This document shows positions 7,295-15,468 of a stretch of 15,468 bases of DNA, one piece after another. The translations under genes and the position numbers were made by a program. Each line of letters opens with the position of its first letter. Position 1 is the first letter of the stretch. The DNA comes from Actinomycetota bacterium (GTDB lineage: Bacteria > Actinomycetota > UBA4738 > CADDZG01 > WHSQ01): the NCBI GenBank assembly GCA_030448085.1, contig JAUJNU010000044.1, positions 1 to 15,468 on the forward strand, given 5' to 3'. Below the pieces are notes generated by a model. It was not told the DNA's origin and searched no databases. It was given only the letters and a program-made list of their open reading frames with translations.

Positions 7295-7780
7295 ATGGCG
7301 CAGGTACCACAGTCCAGTTACGGCAGCCCCGGAGGGACGGGACCATCCGGACCCCGCTCCGGCTTCGGGTCACGGTTGGGCGCAGCTCTCATCGACAGCG
7401 CGATCCTCTTAGCGATAAACCTCGCTCTGATGATGCTTATGGATCGCGTTACCGCCCAGGCATTGGGCTACGGCCTCGGTGCCCTCTATTACATTGCCCT
7501 CGAAGGTGGGGCCACCGGCCAGACCATCGGCAAGCGCGCTGTCGGCATCCGGGTGATCGACTTCGAGCGGGGGGGCCCCATCGGGTTCGGGAAAGCCGTG
7601 GGCCGATACTTCGCCCGGATCCTTTCCACAATCCCATTGGGGCTCGGCTACTTCTGGATGCTGTGGGACAAAGAAAAGCAGACGTGGCATGACAAGCTGG
7701 CGACGAGCGTCGTCGTCCCGGTCTCGGCGTATCCCGTTCACGGCGGTACGGGGACCGGAGCATCGGCCCCTCCCGGCTAG
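7295..7780 (+). CDS. Second, short RDD-family membrane protein
   Basis: A 161-residue protein, 34 bases downstream of the first RDD gene and probably in the same transcript. A Gly/Ser/Pro-rich N-terminal stretch (1-25) leads into SRLGAALIDSAILLA (26-40, the Arg and first Asp of the family). Hydrophobic segments lie at 31-49, 54-70 and about 108-124. The loop GQTIGKRAVGIRVIDFERGG (75-94) and the end QTWHDKLATSVVV (129-141, family Asp133) fit RDD proteins well. It is shorter than its neighbour, lacks the C-terminal extension, and is too different from it to be a recent duplicate. Ends 32 bases before the convergent DUF2332 stop, with a hairpin in between. Confidence 0.87.
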   Translation: MAQVPQSSYGSPGGTGPSGPRSGFGSRLGAALIDSAILLAINLALMMLMDRVTAQALGYGLGALYYIALEGGATGQTIGKRAVGIRVIDFERGGPIGFGKAVGRYFARILSTIPLGLGYFWMLWDKEKQTWHDKLATSVVVPVSAYPVHGGTGTGASAPPG

Positions 7781-7786
7781 GACAGA

Positions 7787-7804
7787 GCCCGTCGGGAGAC
7801 GGGC
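7787..7804. terminator. Hairpin between convergent genes, possible bidirectional terminator
   Basis: Perfect 7-base stem GCCCGTC / GACGGGC with loop GGGA, placed in the 32-base gap between the second RDD gene and the DUF2332 gene. There is no T-run on either side, so it would be a non-canonical terminator of the kind often proposed in GC-rich bacteria. Confidence 0.5.
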
Positions 7805-7812
7805 CGGAGCAA

Positions 7813-8892
7813 TCAACCCAGCCAGCGCACCGGGCGGCCGTGATAGCCGGAGCGGGCGATCACCTCGGTGCCGCCACCGGGCCAGCAGGTGAGGGTCACG
7901 ACGGCCAGGCCGTCATCGGGCTCCCCCTCCTCGGGGGGCTCCATCCGGAGCCACGCGACCGGCCCGTCCGACGAGGCGGCTGCGCCGGCAGCCTCGATGA
8001 CCTCGTGCACGCGTGCCCGCTCACCCGGCGTCATGTACTGCCGCACGATCGAGTGGAAGATCACCGTCGCGGCCCCCGTGGACCCCCGGCGCCGCACCCG
8101 CTCGAGCCACGACCAGGCGGACGCCGCCACGACCCTGACCGGCGCCGCGGACGCCCCCCGCAACGCCCCCAGACGGGCCGCCCATCGCCGTGTCTGTTAC
8201 GGGCCCACCGGAGAGGACAGCGGTAGCCCGCCGGACTGAGTGGGCGGGTCCCCGGGTGCCGGGTCGCAGCCCGCCCGCTCGACAACTTCGGCGACTACCT
8301 CGAAAGGAGGTAGAGACCCCTCGAAACCATCCAGCACTACAGGGGACGCGGGTGACCCCCACGCAGCATCTCCCGCCACGTACCGATACCGGTCCCACCT
8401 GAGGTTCAAGCCTCCGCTGGCCCCCAGCTCCAACACCCTCAAGGAAGCCGGAACCGCTGCGCCACGAGGAGGAAACCGCCGAGAAGTGGCCGCGCTCCTG
8501 CCGACCTCGTTCGTCTGCACACCTCTGCCGAGCAACTCTCTCTCCTCCGAGCTGCGGTCGATGAGAACCTGACGGAAAGCGGTCCACGCTCCCCTCCGTC
8601 GCAGCCGTGCCGCCTACTGACGGATAGAAGAGCGCCAGCTCCGGCACCTTTCGTTCGAGCACCAAACGGTGGACCGCCCCCATCAGCTTCAGCGCCACCG
8701 CGGCCCCGCGAGGCTCGAACGCCACCTCCTCCATCGCCTCGAGCACCGGGCCGCCGGCCCGGCGTCCGCCGCCGCCTCTCGAAGAAGGTGCGCGTAGAGC
8801 GGAGAGCCGAGCGAAGCACAATGCCCTGCTTGCTTTCGAAGGCGTTTGGCCAGGACCTCGGAGGCGGAGCCCGGCTCGTCCAGCTCCGTCAG
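7813..8892 (-). CDS. DUF2332 family protein, frameshifted as sequenced
   Basis: Reconstructed from all three minus frames. In order: [20 protein letters not shown] (about 8847-8788); [20 protein letters not shown] followed by [20 protein letters not shown] and [84 protein letters not shown]; and [15 protein letters not shown] to the end [11 protein letters not shown]. This block order is characteristic of DUF2332 (about 330-360 residues). [12 protein letters not shown] resembles the glycine-rich SAM-binding loop of methyltransferases, an inference only. Breaks lie near 8752, 8575, 8500, 8450 and 8185. No ATG or GTG precedes the first homologous block in frame; a CTG at 8892 overlapping the serC stop (CTGA) is possible. 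Function unknown; the gene follows serC directly. Confidence 0.72.
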
Positions 8893-10012
8893 CGGGCACC
8901 CAGTGCGTCGACAACGTGGTCGATGCAGCGCGTGAGGCCGCGATGTCGTCGGGCTCTATGGCCAGGTACATCGCGATCCTCAGCTGATTCCGGCCGAGCT
9001 TCCGGTACGGCTCGGTATCGAGGATCCCGTTGCTGCGCAGGATCTTGGCGAGCCCGGCGGCATCGACGGAGTCCGTGAAGTCGATCGTTGCGACGACGGG
9101 GCTCCGCTTCGCCGGGTCCACCAGCGAAGGGGTGACCACTTCGCTCGCGTCGGCCCACCCGTAAAGGATCTCGGCGGACCTAGCCGACCGGCCGGCGGAC
9201 CAGGCGAGACCACCCTGATCGAGGAACCACTCGAGCTGGTGGACCATGAGGAAAAGAGTCGCAAGGGCGGGGGTGTTGTAGGTCTGGTCCTTGCGCGAGT
9301 TCTCGAGCGCCACCTGCAGGTCGAGCGACGGCGGCAGGTACCGGTCGGATGCCTTCGTCTCGGCGATCCGCTCGATCCCCGCCGGTGAGCAGAGGGCGAT
9401 CCAGAGGCCCCCATCCGAGGCGAATCCTTTCTGGGGGCGAAATAGTAGACATCGAAGTCCTCGGGGTCCACCTCGATGCCTGCGGCCGCAGAGGTCCCGT
9501 CGACCACCGTGAGCGCGCCGCCCGGCACACGCTGCACCGCTGCTGCAACGCCGGTCGAGGGTCTCGTTGTGCGTGAGAGCGTAGAGGTCGATGCCGGGAT
9601 CGGGTCGGGGGTTGGGGTGGGTGCCGGCCTCCGATTCGATGACCACGGGGTCTGACAGGTGGGGCGCCAGTGTGGCGCAAGCGGCGAACTTGGAGGAGAA
9701 CTCACCGAAGACGAGGTGCTGGCTCCTACGCTCTATCAGGCCGAAGCACGCCGCGTCCCAGAAATAGGTCGTGCCGCCGTTGCCGAGCACCACCTCGTAC
9801 CCGTCGGGGAGCGCATAGAGCTCCTGCAGACCCGAGCGCAGGCGGCCGACGACGCTCTTGACACCGGTGCGACGGTGGCTGGTTCCGAGGTAGTAGGGGG
9901 CCGCCTCGGCCAGCGCCTGCAGGGCCTCGGGCCTCACCTTCGAGGGGCCGGAGCCGAACCTCCCATCGGATGGAAGAAGCTCGTCGGGTATACGGATGTG
10001 AGGCTGGTTCAT
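8889..10012 (-). CDS. serC: Phosphoserine transaminase, actinobacterial type, two frameshifts
   Basis: PLP enzyme converting 3-phosphohydroxypyruvate plus glutamate to phosphoserine, the second step of serine synthesis. The N-terminus [20 protein letters not shown] (8-27) and [20 protein letters not shown] (73-92) are typical. After THNET (near 9561) the frame shifts to [20 protein letters not shown] and [10 protein letters not shown]. It shifts back near 9440 to [20 protein letters not shown], where the Lys of QKGF is the expected PLP lysine. It continues through [20 protein letters not shown] and [12 protein letters not shown] and ends, after one more shift near 8950, with [12 protein letters not shown] and TGA at 8889-8891. 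Both central indels sit in C runs: CCC where CC fits, and five C where six fit. Reconstructed length is about 374 residues, normal for this type. The ATG is preceded by AAGGA at 4 bases. Divergent from the aminotransferase gene. Confidence 0.9.
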
Positions 10013-10016
10013 GCGG

Positions 10017-10021
10017 TCCTT
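10017..10021 (-). promoter_or_regulatory. Ribosome binding site of serC
   Basis: AAGGA on the minus strand, 4 bases before the ATG at 10012. Unlike several neighbours serC therefore appears to have a leadered transcript. Confidence 0.6.
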
Positions 10022-10051
10022 CGCTCTGTGGGGGCGGCCGACTATCCTGCA

Positions 10052-11280
<1,229 letters not shown>

Positions 11281-11284
<4 letters not shown>

Positions 11285-11778
11285 GCGCTGCCCTTCATCC
11301 TGGCGCGAGCTAGGGATTCGAGCACCCGCAGGTCCCGCTCGAAGGTCCGCTTCATCAACGGCTTGAACGCCGTTATCCCGACGGCGCCGAGAGCCCCCAT
11401 CGGGGGATAGAGCTCCTCGCGCCAGAAGAGATGGGTGCGATCCTCCCCGAGGGCGGTGAAGTACATCTCGCCCCGACCGGAAACCCAACCTGTGTGCTCT
11501 ATGACGAGCCGCCGGTTCGGCTCCCAGCCGGTGACCCGGACCTTGTCGCGGGTCGTGATGCCGCCGATGGTCACCGTCGCCTCTCCCTCGACGCCGACCC
11601 CCTCGCGGAAGTCGCTGGTGATGACGAAGTCGCCTGCCTCCAGCATCCAGTCCCCCTGGTTCTCCCAATCGGTGATGAGATCCCACGCAACGGGCGGGGG
11701 GCAGGGGAGTGTTTGCGATATCTCGATGACTACGGGCCAACCCTTCTTGAGTCCCTTGGGCAGCTCCATGTCACCCAT
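11281..11778 (-). CDS. SRPBCC (START/polyketide-cyclase-like) superfamily protein
   Basis: A 165-residue protein with the helix-grip ligand-binding pattern. The first strand is [20 protein letters not shown], followed by [10 protein letters not shown], the helix and loop that in this superfamily precede the cavity. A run of beta strands follows ([38 protein letters not shown]). The C-terminal long helix covers about 120-160 ([20 protein letters not shown]). No catalytic residues can be assigned; such proteins bind hydrophobic ligands or act as cyclases or toxin-antitoxin-like RatA relatives. Start ATG 11778 is chosen over ATG 11769 (nine bases on) without a strong ribosome binding site for either; an upstream extension to 11835 looks non-homologous. 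The reversed stop TAG shares the CTAG at 11281-11284 with the aminotransferase stop. Divergent from DUF427. Confidence 0.82.
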
Positions 11779-11852
11779 GCTCGCACAGCCGAGTCGGAAT
11801 ACGCCCCCCTCACCCTCGGTTCGAAGGAAGTGCAAAGCGGTCTAGACATGAA

Positions 11853-11857
11853 GAGGG
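11853..11857 (+). promoter_or_regulatory. Ribosome binding site of the DUF427 gene
   Basis: GAGGG lies 8 bases before ATG 11866 and favours it over the in-frame ATG at 11848, which would place the tract inside the gene. Confidence 0.5.
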
Positions 11858-11865
11858 TGAGCGAG

Positions 11866-12150
11866 ATGGCTGAGGCACGCTGGAACGGCAAGTTGATCGC
11901 CAAGAGCGATGACACGATCGTGGTCGAGGGCAACCACTACTTCCGATCGAATCGGTGGAACGGGGATTACCTGGAACCGAGCGACACCCACACCACGTGC
12001 GCTTGGAAGGGCGAGGCCAGTTACTTCTCGCTAGAGGTTGACGGCCAGCGGAACGAAGATGCCGCCTGGTCCTACCCGTCGCCCAAGGAAGAGGCGTCGC
12101 AGATCGAGGGCCGGGTCGCTTTCTGGAAGGGCGTGGAGGTAACCGCCTAG
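11866..12150 (+). CDS. DUF427 (NTP_transf_9) small protein
   Basis: A 94-residue single-domain protein. The whole sequence follows the DUF427 pattern: ARWNGKLIAKSDDTIVVEGN then HYF (about 4-26), YLEPSDTHTTCAWKGEASYF (about 34-53, with the conserved His and Cys-x-Trp-Lys-Gly), DAAWSYPSPKEEASQIEGRV (about 65-84) and FWKGVEV at the end. The family has a small beta-rich fold and no proven function; the Pfam name NTP_transf_9 should not be taken as activity. The start MAEARWNG is normal for the family. It is alone in its direction, divergent from the SRPBCC gene and with only 3 bases between its stop and that of gatB. The frame is intact, directly next to the badly frameshifted gatB 3' end. Confidence 0.9.
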   Translation: MAEARWNGKLIAKSDDTIVVEGNHYFRSNRWNGDYLEPSDTHTTCAWKGEASYFSLEVDGQRNEDAAWSYPSPKEEASQIEGRVAFWKGVEVTA

Positions 12151-12153
12151 CCC

Positions 12154-13609
12154 CTACTCCGTCAGCTTGCTGCGGAGGAGCTCGTTCACGATGCCGGGGT
12201 TCGCCTGCCCTCGCGCCTTCCTCGACCTGACCGACGAGGAAGCCGATCGTGCCCATGTTCCCAGCACGAACCTTGGCCGCCGCGTCCTCGTTCGCGGCTA
12301 TGACCTCGTCCACGGCGGCTTCCAGCGCACCGGTGTCCGAGACTTGACGGAGGCCCTTGGCCTCTGCCACCACGGAGGCGTCGTCCCCGGTTTCGAACAT
12401 CCCTTGTAGGACCGTCTTCGCCTGTTTGCCGGAGATGGTGCCCTCGTCGACGAGCTGGATCAGGCCGGCAAGTTGCCGAGGCGCGATCTTCGAGGACGTC
12501 AGCTCCTGCTGCCTCGTTCAAGAGGCCGTAGAGGTCGGCGATGATCCAGTTGACGACCTTCTTCGCCTCGCCCGGATAGGCGCTCGCGGCCGTCTCGAAC
12601 CAGTCCGCTGTCGCCTTCGTGGCGGTCAGCACCTCGATGTCCTGCTCGGTCAGCCCGTAGTCCGTGACGAATCTTGCCCGCCGCGCCTGCGGCATCTCGG
12701 CAGTGCCTGCCGGATCCTCGAGACCCATTCCTCGCTGGCTCGAACGGGACCATGTCCGGCTCCGGGAAGTAGCGGTAGTCGAAGGCGAACTCCTTGTCCT
12801 AAGCGAGGAGGTCGTGCCGTTCTTCTCGTCGAAGAGACGCGCCTCCTGCACCAGTGACTCCCGCCACCAGCGCCTGCCTCTGACGACCCTCTTCGTACTC
12901 GAGGGCGCGCCGACACTCCTGGATCGAGTTCATGTTCTTCACCTCGACCTTGGCGTTGCATCCCCGGCCCCTTGGGCCGCACGGAAACGTTCGCGCCGAC
13001 GCGCATCGAGCCCTCCTCCATACGCACGTCCGATACGTCGAGGGACTCGAGGATCGCCCTCAGCTCGGGAGACGAAGGCGCGCGCCTCGCCGACCTGATG
13101 TCCGGCTCGCTCACGATCTCCACCAGAGGGGTACCGGCGCGGTTGAAGTCCTCGAGCGAGTACTCGCTGTCGGCGATGCGCCCCGTGCCCCCGACGTGGA
13201 TCGATTTCCCGGTGTCCTCCTCGAGGTGCACGCGCGTTATCCCGACGCGGTGGGTACCCCACGGCCCCTCGATCTCTACGTACCCGCGCGCGCCCAGCGG
13301 GTTGTCGTACTGAGAGATCTGATAATTCTTCGGCATATCGGGATAGAAGTAGTTCTTGCGGTGGAAGAGTGAGTACGCAGCTATCTCGCAGTTGAGAGCG
13401 GCCGCGATCCTCATCGTGTATTCGACCGCTTTCTCGTTCGGCACCGGCAGGGAGCCGGGCATCCCTAGGCAGACGGGACACGTGCGGGTGTTGGGCTCGC
13501 CGCCGAACGAGACTTCGCACGCACAGAACATCTTCGAGCGAGTCGATAGCTCGACGTGCACCTCCAGCCCCACCGTCGTCTCGTACGGATCGGTCAGCAC
13601 ATCGGTCAT
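12154..13609 (-). CDS. gatB: Aspartyl/glutamyl-tRNA amidotransferase subunit B, many frameshifts as sequenced
   Basis: Subunit B of GatCAB: it binds the misacylated tRNA, activates the Glu/Asp side chain with ATP and accepts ammonia from GatA. ATG 13609 overlaps the gatA stop (ATGA). Intact up to about 13090: [25 protein letters not shown] and [13 protein letters not shown] (Cys pairs of the zinc site), [36 protein letters not shown] and [16 protein letters not shown]. Then family sequence hops between frames: [128 protein letters not shown] and [16 protein letters not shown] with TAG at 12154-12156. At least nine indels (near 13090, 13068, 12963, 12858, 12798, 12738, 12699, 12513, 12235). 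Reconstructed length of about 485 is normal. Sequencing error is the likely cause. Confidence 0.93.
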
Positions 13610-15081
13610 AGCGGTGGCCTCATGGCGGGGTCGGTGGCGAATCCGAGGTCTTGCTCGAAGGCGTACGCGGCCCGGAACATCGTCTTCTCGTCAAGGCTGC
13701 GAGCGATCAACTGCAGGCCGACCGGCAGACCGTCGTCCGGGGACAGCCCGCAAGGGATGCTGATCGCCGCGTTACCGGCGAGGTTGACCGGGACGGTGTA
13801 CACGTCCGAGAGGTACATCGCCATCGGGTCCCCGGTTCGCTCCCCCACCTTGAAGGCGGTCGTCGGTGACGTCGGGCACGCGATGAGGTCGACCTCGGAG
13901 AAAGCCCTCTCGAGATCTCGGATGATGAGCGTGCGCGTCCTCTGGGCCTTGCCGTAATAGGCGTCGTAGTACCCGGCCGAGAGCGCGTAAGTGCCGAGCA
14001 TGATCCTGCGCTTCACCTCAGGCCCGAACCCCTCCACCCGGGTGCGGGACATCATCTCGACGATGTCCTTCGCCTCGCCGCTGCGGTAGCCGTATCGCAC
14101 CCCGTCATAGCGGGCGAGGTTCGACGAGGCCTCGGCGGGAGCGATCACGTAGTAGGCGGATATCCCGAAGTCGAACGAGGGAAGCGAGATCTCCTTGATC
14201 GTCGCACCGAGCTTCTCCAGGCGGACGTAGGCCTCTTCGACCCGCTGCTTCACGCCCGGCTGCGAGCCCTCGCCCTCGAACTCCTTGACCAAGCCGATCC
14301 GAAGGCCTTCGATGCCACCGTCGATCCCCTCGAGGTAGTCGGGCAGGGGTTCCGGTATCGAGGTGGCGTCGGATGGGTCATGGCCCCCCGCCATCTGAAG
14401 GAGCGCGGCGGAGTCCTCGACCGTTCTAGTTATCGGCCCCGCTTGGTCCAGCGAAGACGCGAAGGCGATGATCCCGTAGCGGGACACGAGCCCGTAGGTG
14501 GGCTTCAGCCCGACGAGCCCGCACAGCGACGCCGGTTGCCTCACCGAGCCTCCGGTGTCGGTGCCCCAGGCCCAGGGGACCCCCCCGGCCGCGACGAGAG
14601 CCGTGGAGCCACCGCTCGAGCCTCCTGGGACCCGGTCCGTGTCCCATGGGTTGAGGGAGGGCCCGAAGGCGGAGTTCTCCGTCGAGGACCCCATGGCGAA
14701 CTCGTCGAGGTTCAGCTTGCCGAGGGACGGGAGACCCGCCGCCTGGCACCTCGCCACGACGGTCGAGTCGTACGGAGGCACGAATTCCTCGAGGATCTTG
14801 GAGCCCATCGTCGTGCGCACCCCACGGGTGATGAAGATGTCCTTGTAGGCGATGGGAACACCGTCGTAAGGAGACAGGGTGGTCCCGGCGGTCCGCCGCT
14901 CGTCCGCAGCTCTGGCGGTCTCGAGCGCACCCTCTCCCGTGCGTGCGAGGAAGGCATGGATCTTGGGCTCGACCTCCTCGACCCGGGCGAGAAGGGCCTC
15001 GGTCACCTCGACCGAAGACACCTCACCGGCCTCGAGGGCGCGCGCCAACTCGGACGCGGAGGCCCAGATGATGTCCTTCAC
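13606..15081 (-). CDS. gatA: Aspartyl/glutamyl-tRNA amidotransferase subunit A
   Basis: Amidase-signature subunit that hydrolyses glutamine and sends ammonia to GatB. 491 residues, the usual length, uninterrupted. The Ser-cisSer-Lys triad is visible: Lys80 in VPIAYKDIF (75-83), Ser155 in VPGGSSGGS (151-159) and Ser179 in [12 protein letters not shown] (174-185); the 24-residue spacing between the serines matches the family. [20 protein letters not shown] (123-142) and [18 protein letters not shown] are also GatA-typical, as is the C-terminal [20 protein letters not shown] 15081 is chosen because it overlaps the gatC stop (GTGA) and begins [12 protein letters not shown]; an upstream extension to 15429 would run antisense through the whole of gatC. 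The stop overlaps the gatB ATG. Part of the gatCAB operon, which suggests that the organism lacks GlnRS and/or AsnRS. Confidence 0.97.
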   Translation of the reverse strand: MKDIIWASASELARALEAGEVSSVEVTEALLARVEEVEPKIHAFLARTGEGALETARAADERRTAGTTLSPYDGVPIAYKDIFITRGVRTTMGSKILEEFVPPYDSTVVARCQAAGLPSLGKLNLDEFAMGSSTENSAFGPSLNPWDTDRVPGGSSGGSTALVAAGGVPWAWGTDTGGSVRQPASLCGLVGLKPTYGLVSRYGIIAFASSLDQAGPITRTVEDSAALLQMAGGHDPSDATSIPEPLPDYLEGIDGGIEGLRIGLVKEFEGEGSQPGVKQRVEEAYVRLEKLGATIKEISLPSFDFGISAYYVIAPAEASSNLARYDGVRYGYRSGEAKDIVEMMSRTRVEGFGPEVKRRIMLGTYALSAGYYDAYYGKAQRTRTLIIRDLERAFSEVDLIACPTSPTTAFKVGERTGDPMAMYLSDVYTVPVNLAGNAAISIPCGLSPDDGLPVGLQLIARSLDEKTMFRAAYAFEQDLGFATDPAMRPPL

Positions 15082-15377
15082 GCCCCGGTGTCCTCGACGA
15101 TGCGCGGCACGAGGAACCGTCCGTCTTCGGGACGAGGAGCGTTCGCTATCGAGTCCTCCTGAGGCAATGAGGGCCGAGGCTCGTCCGGCCTCATCACGTT
15201 GCGTAGCGGCAACGCATGAGCTGTAGGGGGAACCCCATCGAGGTCGAGGGCCTGGATCTTGGCCGCGTGAGCAAGGATCTGGGTCAGCTCCGAGCCGATC
15301 TTCTGCCGCTCTTCCTCGGACAGGTCGAGCCGGGCCAGCCGGGCCACGTGATCGACCACTTCCCTCGTGATGTCCAT
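15078..15377 (-). CDS. gatC: Aspartyl/glutamyl-tRNA amidotransferase subunit C
   Basis: A 99-residue wrapping subunit that holds GatA and GatB together, first gene of gatCAB. The N-terminal helical part ITREVVDHVARLARLDLSEE (3-22) is the GatC signature, followed by ELTQILAHAAKIQALDLDGV (30-49), HALPLRNVMRPDEPRPSL and the C-terminal [16 protein letters not shown] 15377 fits the family start; an in-frame extension of ten residues (from 15407) lacks support. A TAAGAT -10-like element lies 8 bases upstream of the ATG and no ribosome binding site is seen. The TGA at 15078-15080 overlaps the gatA GTG. Confidence 0.95.
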   Translation of the reverse strand: MDITREVVDHVARLARLDLSEEERQKIGSELTQILAHAAKIQALDLDGVPPTAHALPLRNVMRPDEPRPSLPQEDSIANAPRPEDGRFLVPRIVEDTGA

Positions 15378-15385
15378 AGGCGCGA

Positions 15386-15391
15386 ATCTTA
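15386..15391 (-). promoter_or_regulatory. Putative -10 element of gatCAB (TAAGAT)
   Basis: Minus-strand TAAGAT fits TANNNT and is followed by 8 bases and the gatC ATG (15377). A transcript would have a leader of zero to two bases. No Shine-Dalgarno sequence precedes gatC. Confidence 0.45.
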
Positions 15392-15436
15392 GTGGAGGCT
15401 TGTGCAACGCCCTTTCGCCCCGGAGCCACTGTTTGC

Positions 15437-15442
15437 TACGGT
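15437..15442 (+). promoter_or_regulatory. Putative -10 element of the gene starting at 15449 (TACGGT), leaderless layout
   Basis: TACGGT fits TANNNT and is exactly 6 bases from ATG 15449. It shares a 71-base divergent gap with the gatC promoter. Confidence 0.4.
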
Positions 15443-15448
15443 TCGGGC

Positions 15449-15468
15449 ATGGCCTTCCCCCGCAAGCT
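15449..15468 (+). CDS. Start of a gene cut by the window end, possibly a bacterial PH-domain protein
   Basis: Only six full codons are present (MAFPRK, plus two bases compatible with Leu). An ATG six bases after a -10-like element, divergent from gatC, makes a real start plausible. The residues resemble the beginning of actinobacterial PH-domain membrane proteins (MxxPRKLL...), but six residues cannot establish this. Confidence 0.35.

Noticed and set aside
8021..10012. A 663-residue ORF that looks like a SerC-DUF2332 fusion
   Set aside because: The serC stop at 8889 lies in the shifted frame; the apparent fusion is produced by indels that keep one frame open through both genes.
10043..10048. 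TATCCT as a leaderless -10 element for the aminotransferase
   Set aside because: It is only 3 bases from the ATG, so transcription would start after the start codon; it could serve only if the true start is further in, and no alternative start codon is present.
9659..10051. N-terminal extension of the aminotransferase through the serC promoter and 5' half
   Set aside because: The extension is antisense to serC and has no homologous residues; ATG 10052 directly precedes the conserved region.

Overview
The window is GC-rich chromosomal DNA that looks like an uncultured or deep-branching member of the Actinomycetota. Three things point there: an actinobacterial-type phosphoserine transaminase; the gene order DUF4129 - DUF4350 - MoxR - DUF58 - (SpoIIM, reversed) - RDD, which from memory matches Mycobacterium tuberculosis Rv3690-Rv3695; and several start codons placed 6-8 bases after a TANNNT-type -10 element, as in leaderless actinobacterial transcripts. 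No 16S rRNA or other taxonomic marker is present, so the class is not resolved. I saw no tRNA, rRNA, CRISPR array, insertion sequence, phage gene or attachment site. Once frameshifted genes are reconstructed, no stretch above about 100 bases is without a gene.

Layout: (1) 1-828, minus: serA, cut by the window edge. (2) 921-5547, plus: a tightly overlapped envelope operon of a GPDPase-type membrane protein, DUF4129, DUF4350, a MoxR AAA+ ATPase and a DUF58/VWA-like protein. (3) 5519-6483, minus: a SpoIIM-family membrane protein, convergent with DUF58. (4) 6487-7780, plus: two RDD-family membrane proteins, the first divergent from spoIIM. (5) 7813-10012, minus: a DUF2332 protein and serC. (6) 10052-11284, plus: a class I aspartate-type aminotransferase. 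(7) 11281-11778, minus: an SRPBCC protein. (8) 11866-12150, plus: a DUF427 protein. (9) 12154-15377, minus: the gatC-gatA-gatB operon for the Glu/Asp-tRNA amidotransferase. (10) 15449-15468, plus: the first codons of another gene.

How the genes work together: serA and serC encode the first two steps of serine synthesis from 3-phosphoglycerate, although they are about 8 kb apart. GatCAB makes Gln-tRNA(Gln) and/or Asn-tRNA(Asn) by transamidation. The MoxR/DUF58/DUF4129/DUF4350/SpoIIM/RDD genes form a conserved but poorly characterised membrane-associated module, probably a MoxR chaperone acting on envelope proteins.

Data quality matters here. At least seven genes (DUF4129, DUF4350, the DUF58 3' end, the spoIIM 3' end, DUF2332, serC, gatB) are interrupted by single-base indels, mostly in runs of C or G, while family-typical sequence continues in another frame. 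Because gatB and serC are among them, sequencing or assembly error is a better explanation than gene decay. I did not find a convincing new biological system. The most interesting signals are the recurrent leaderless-promoter layout and the interlocked divergent starts of spoIIM and the first RDD gene.
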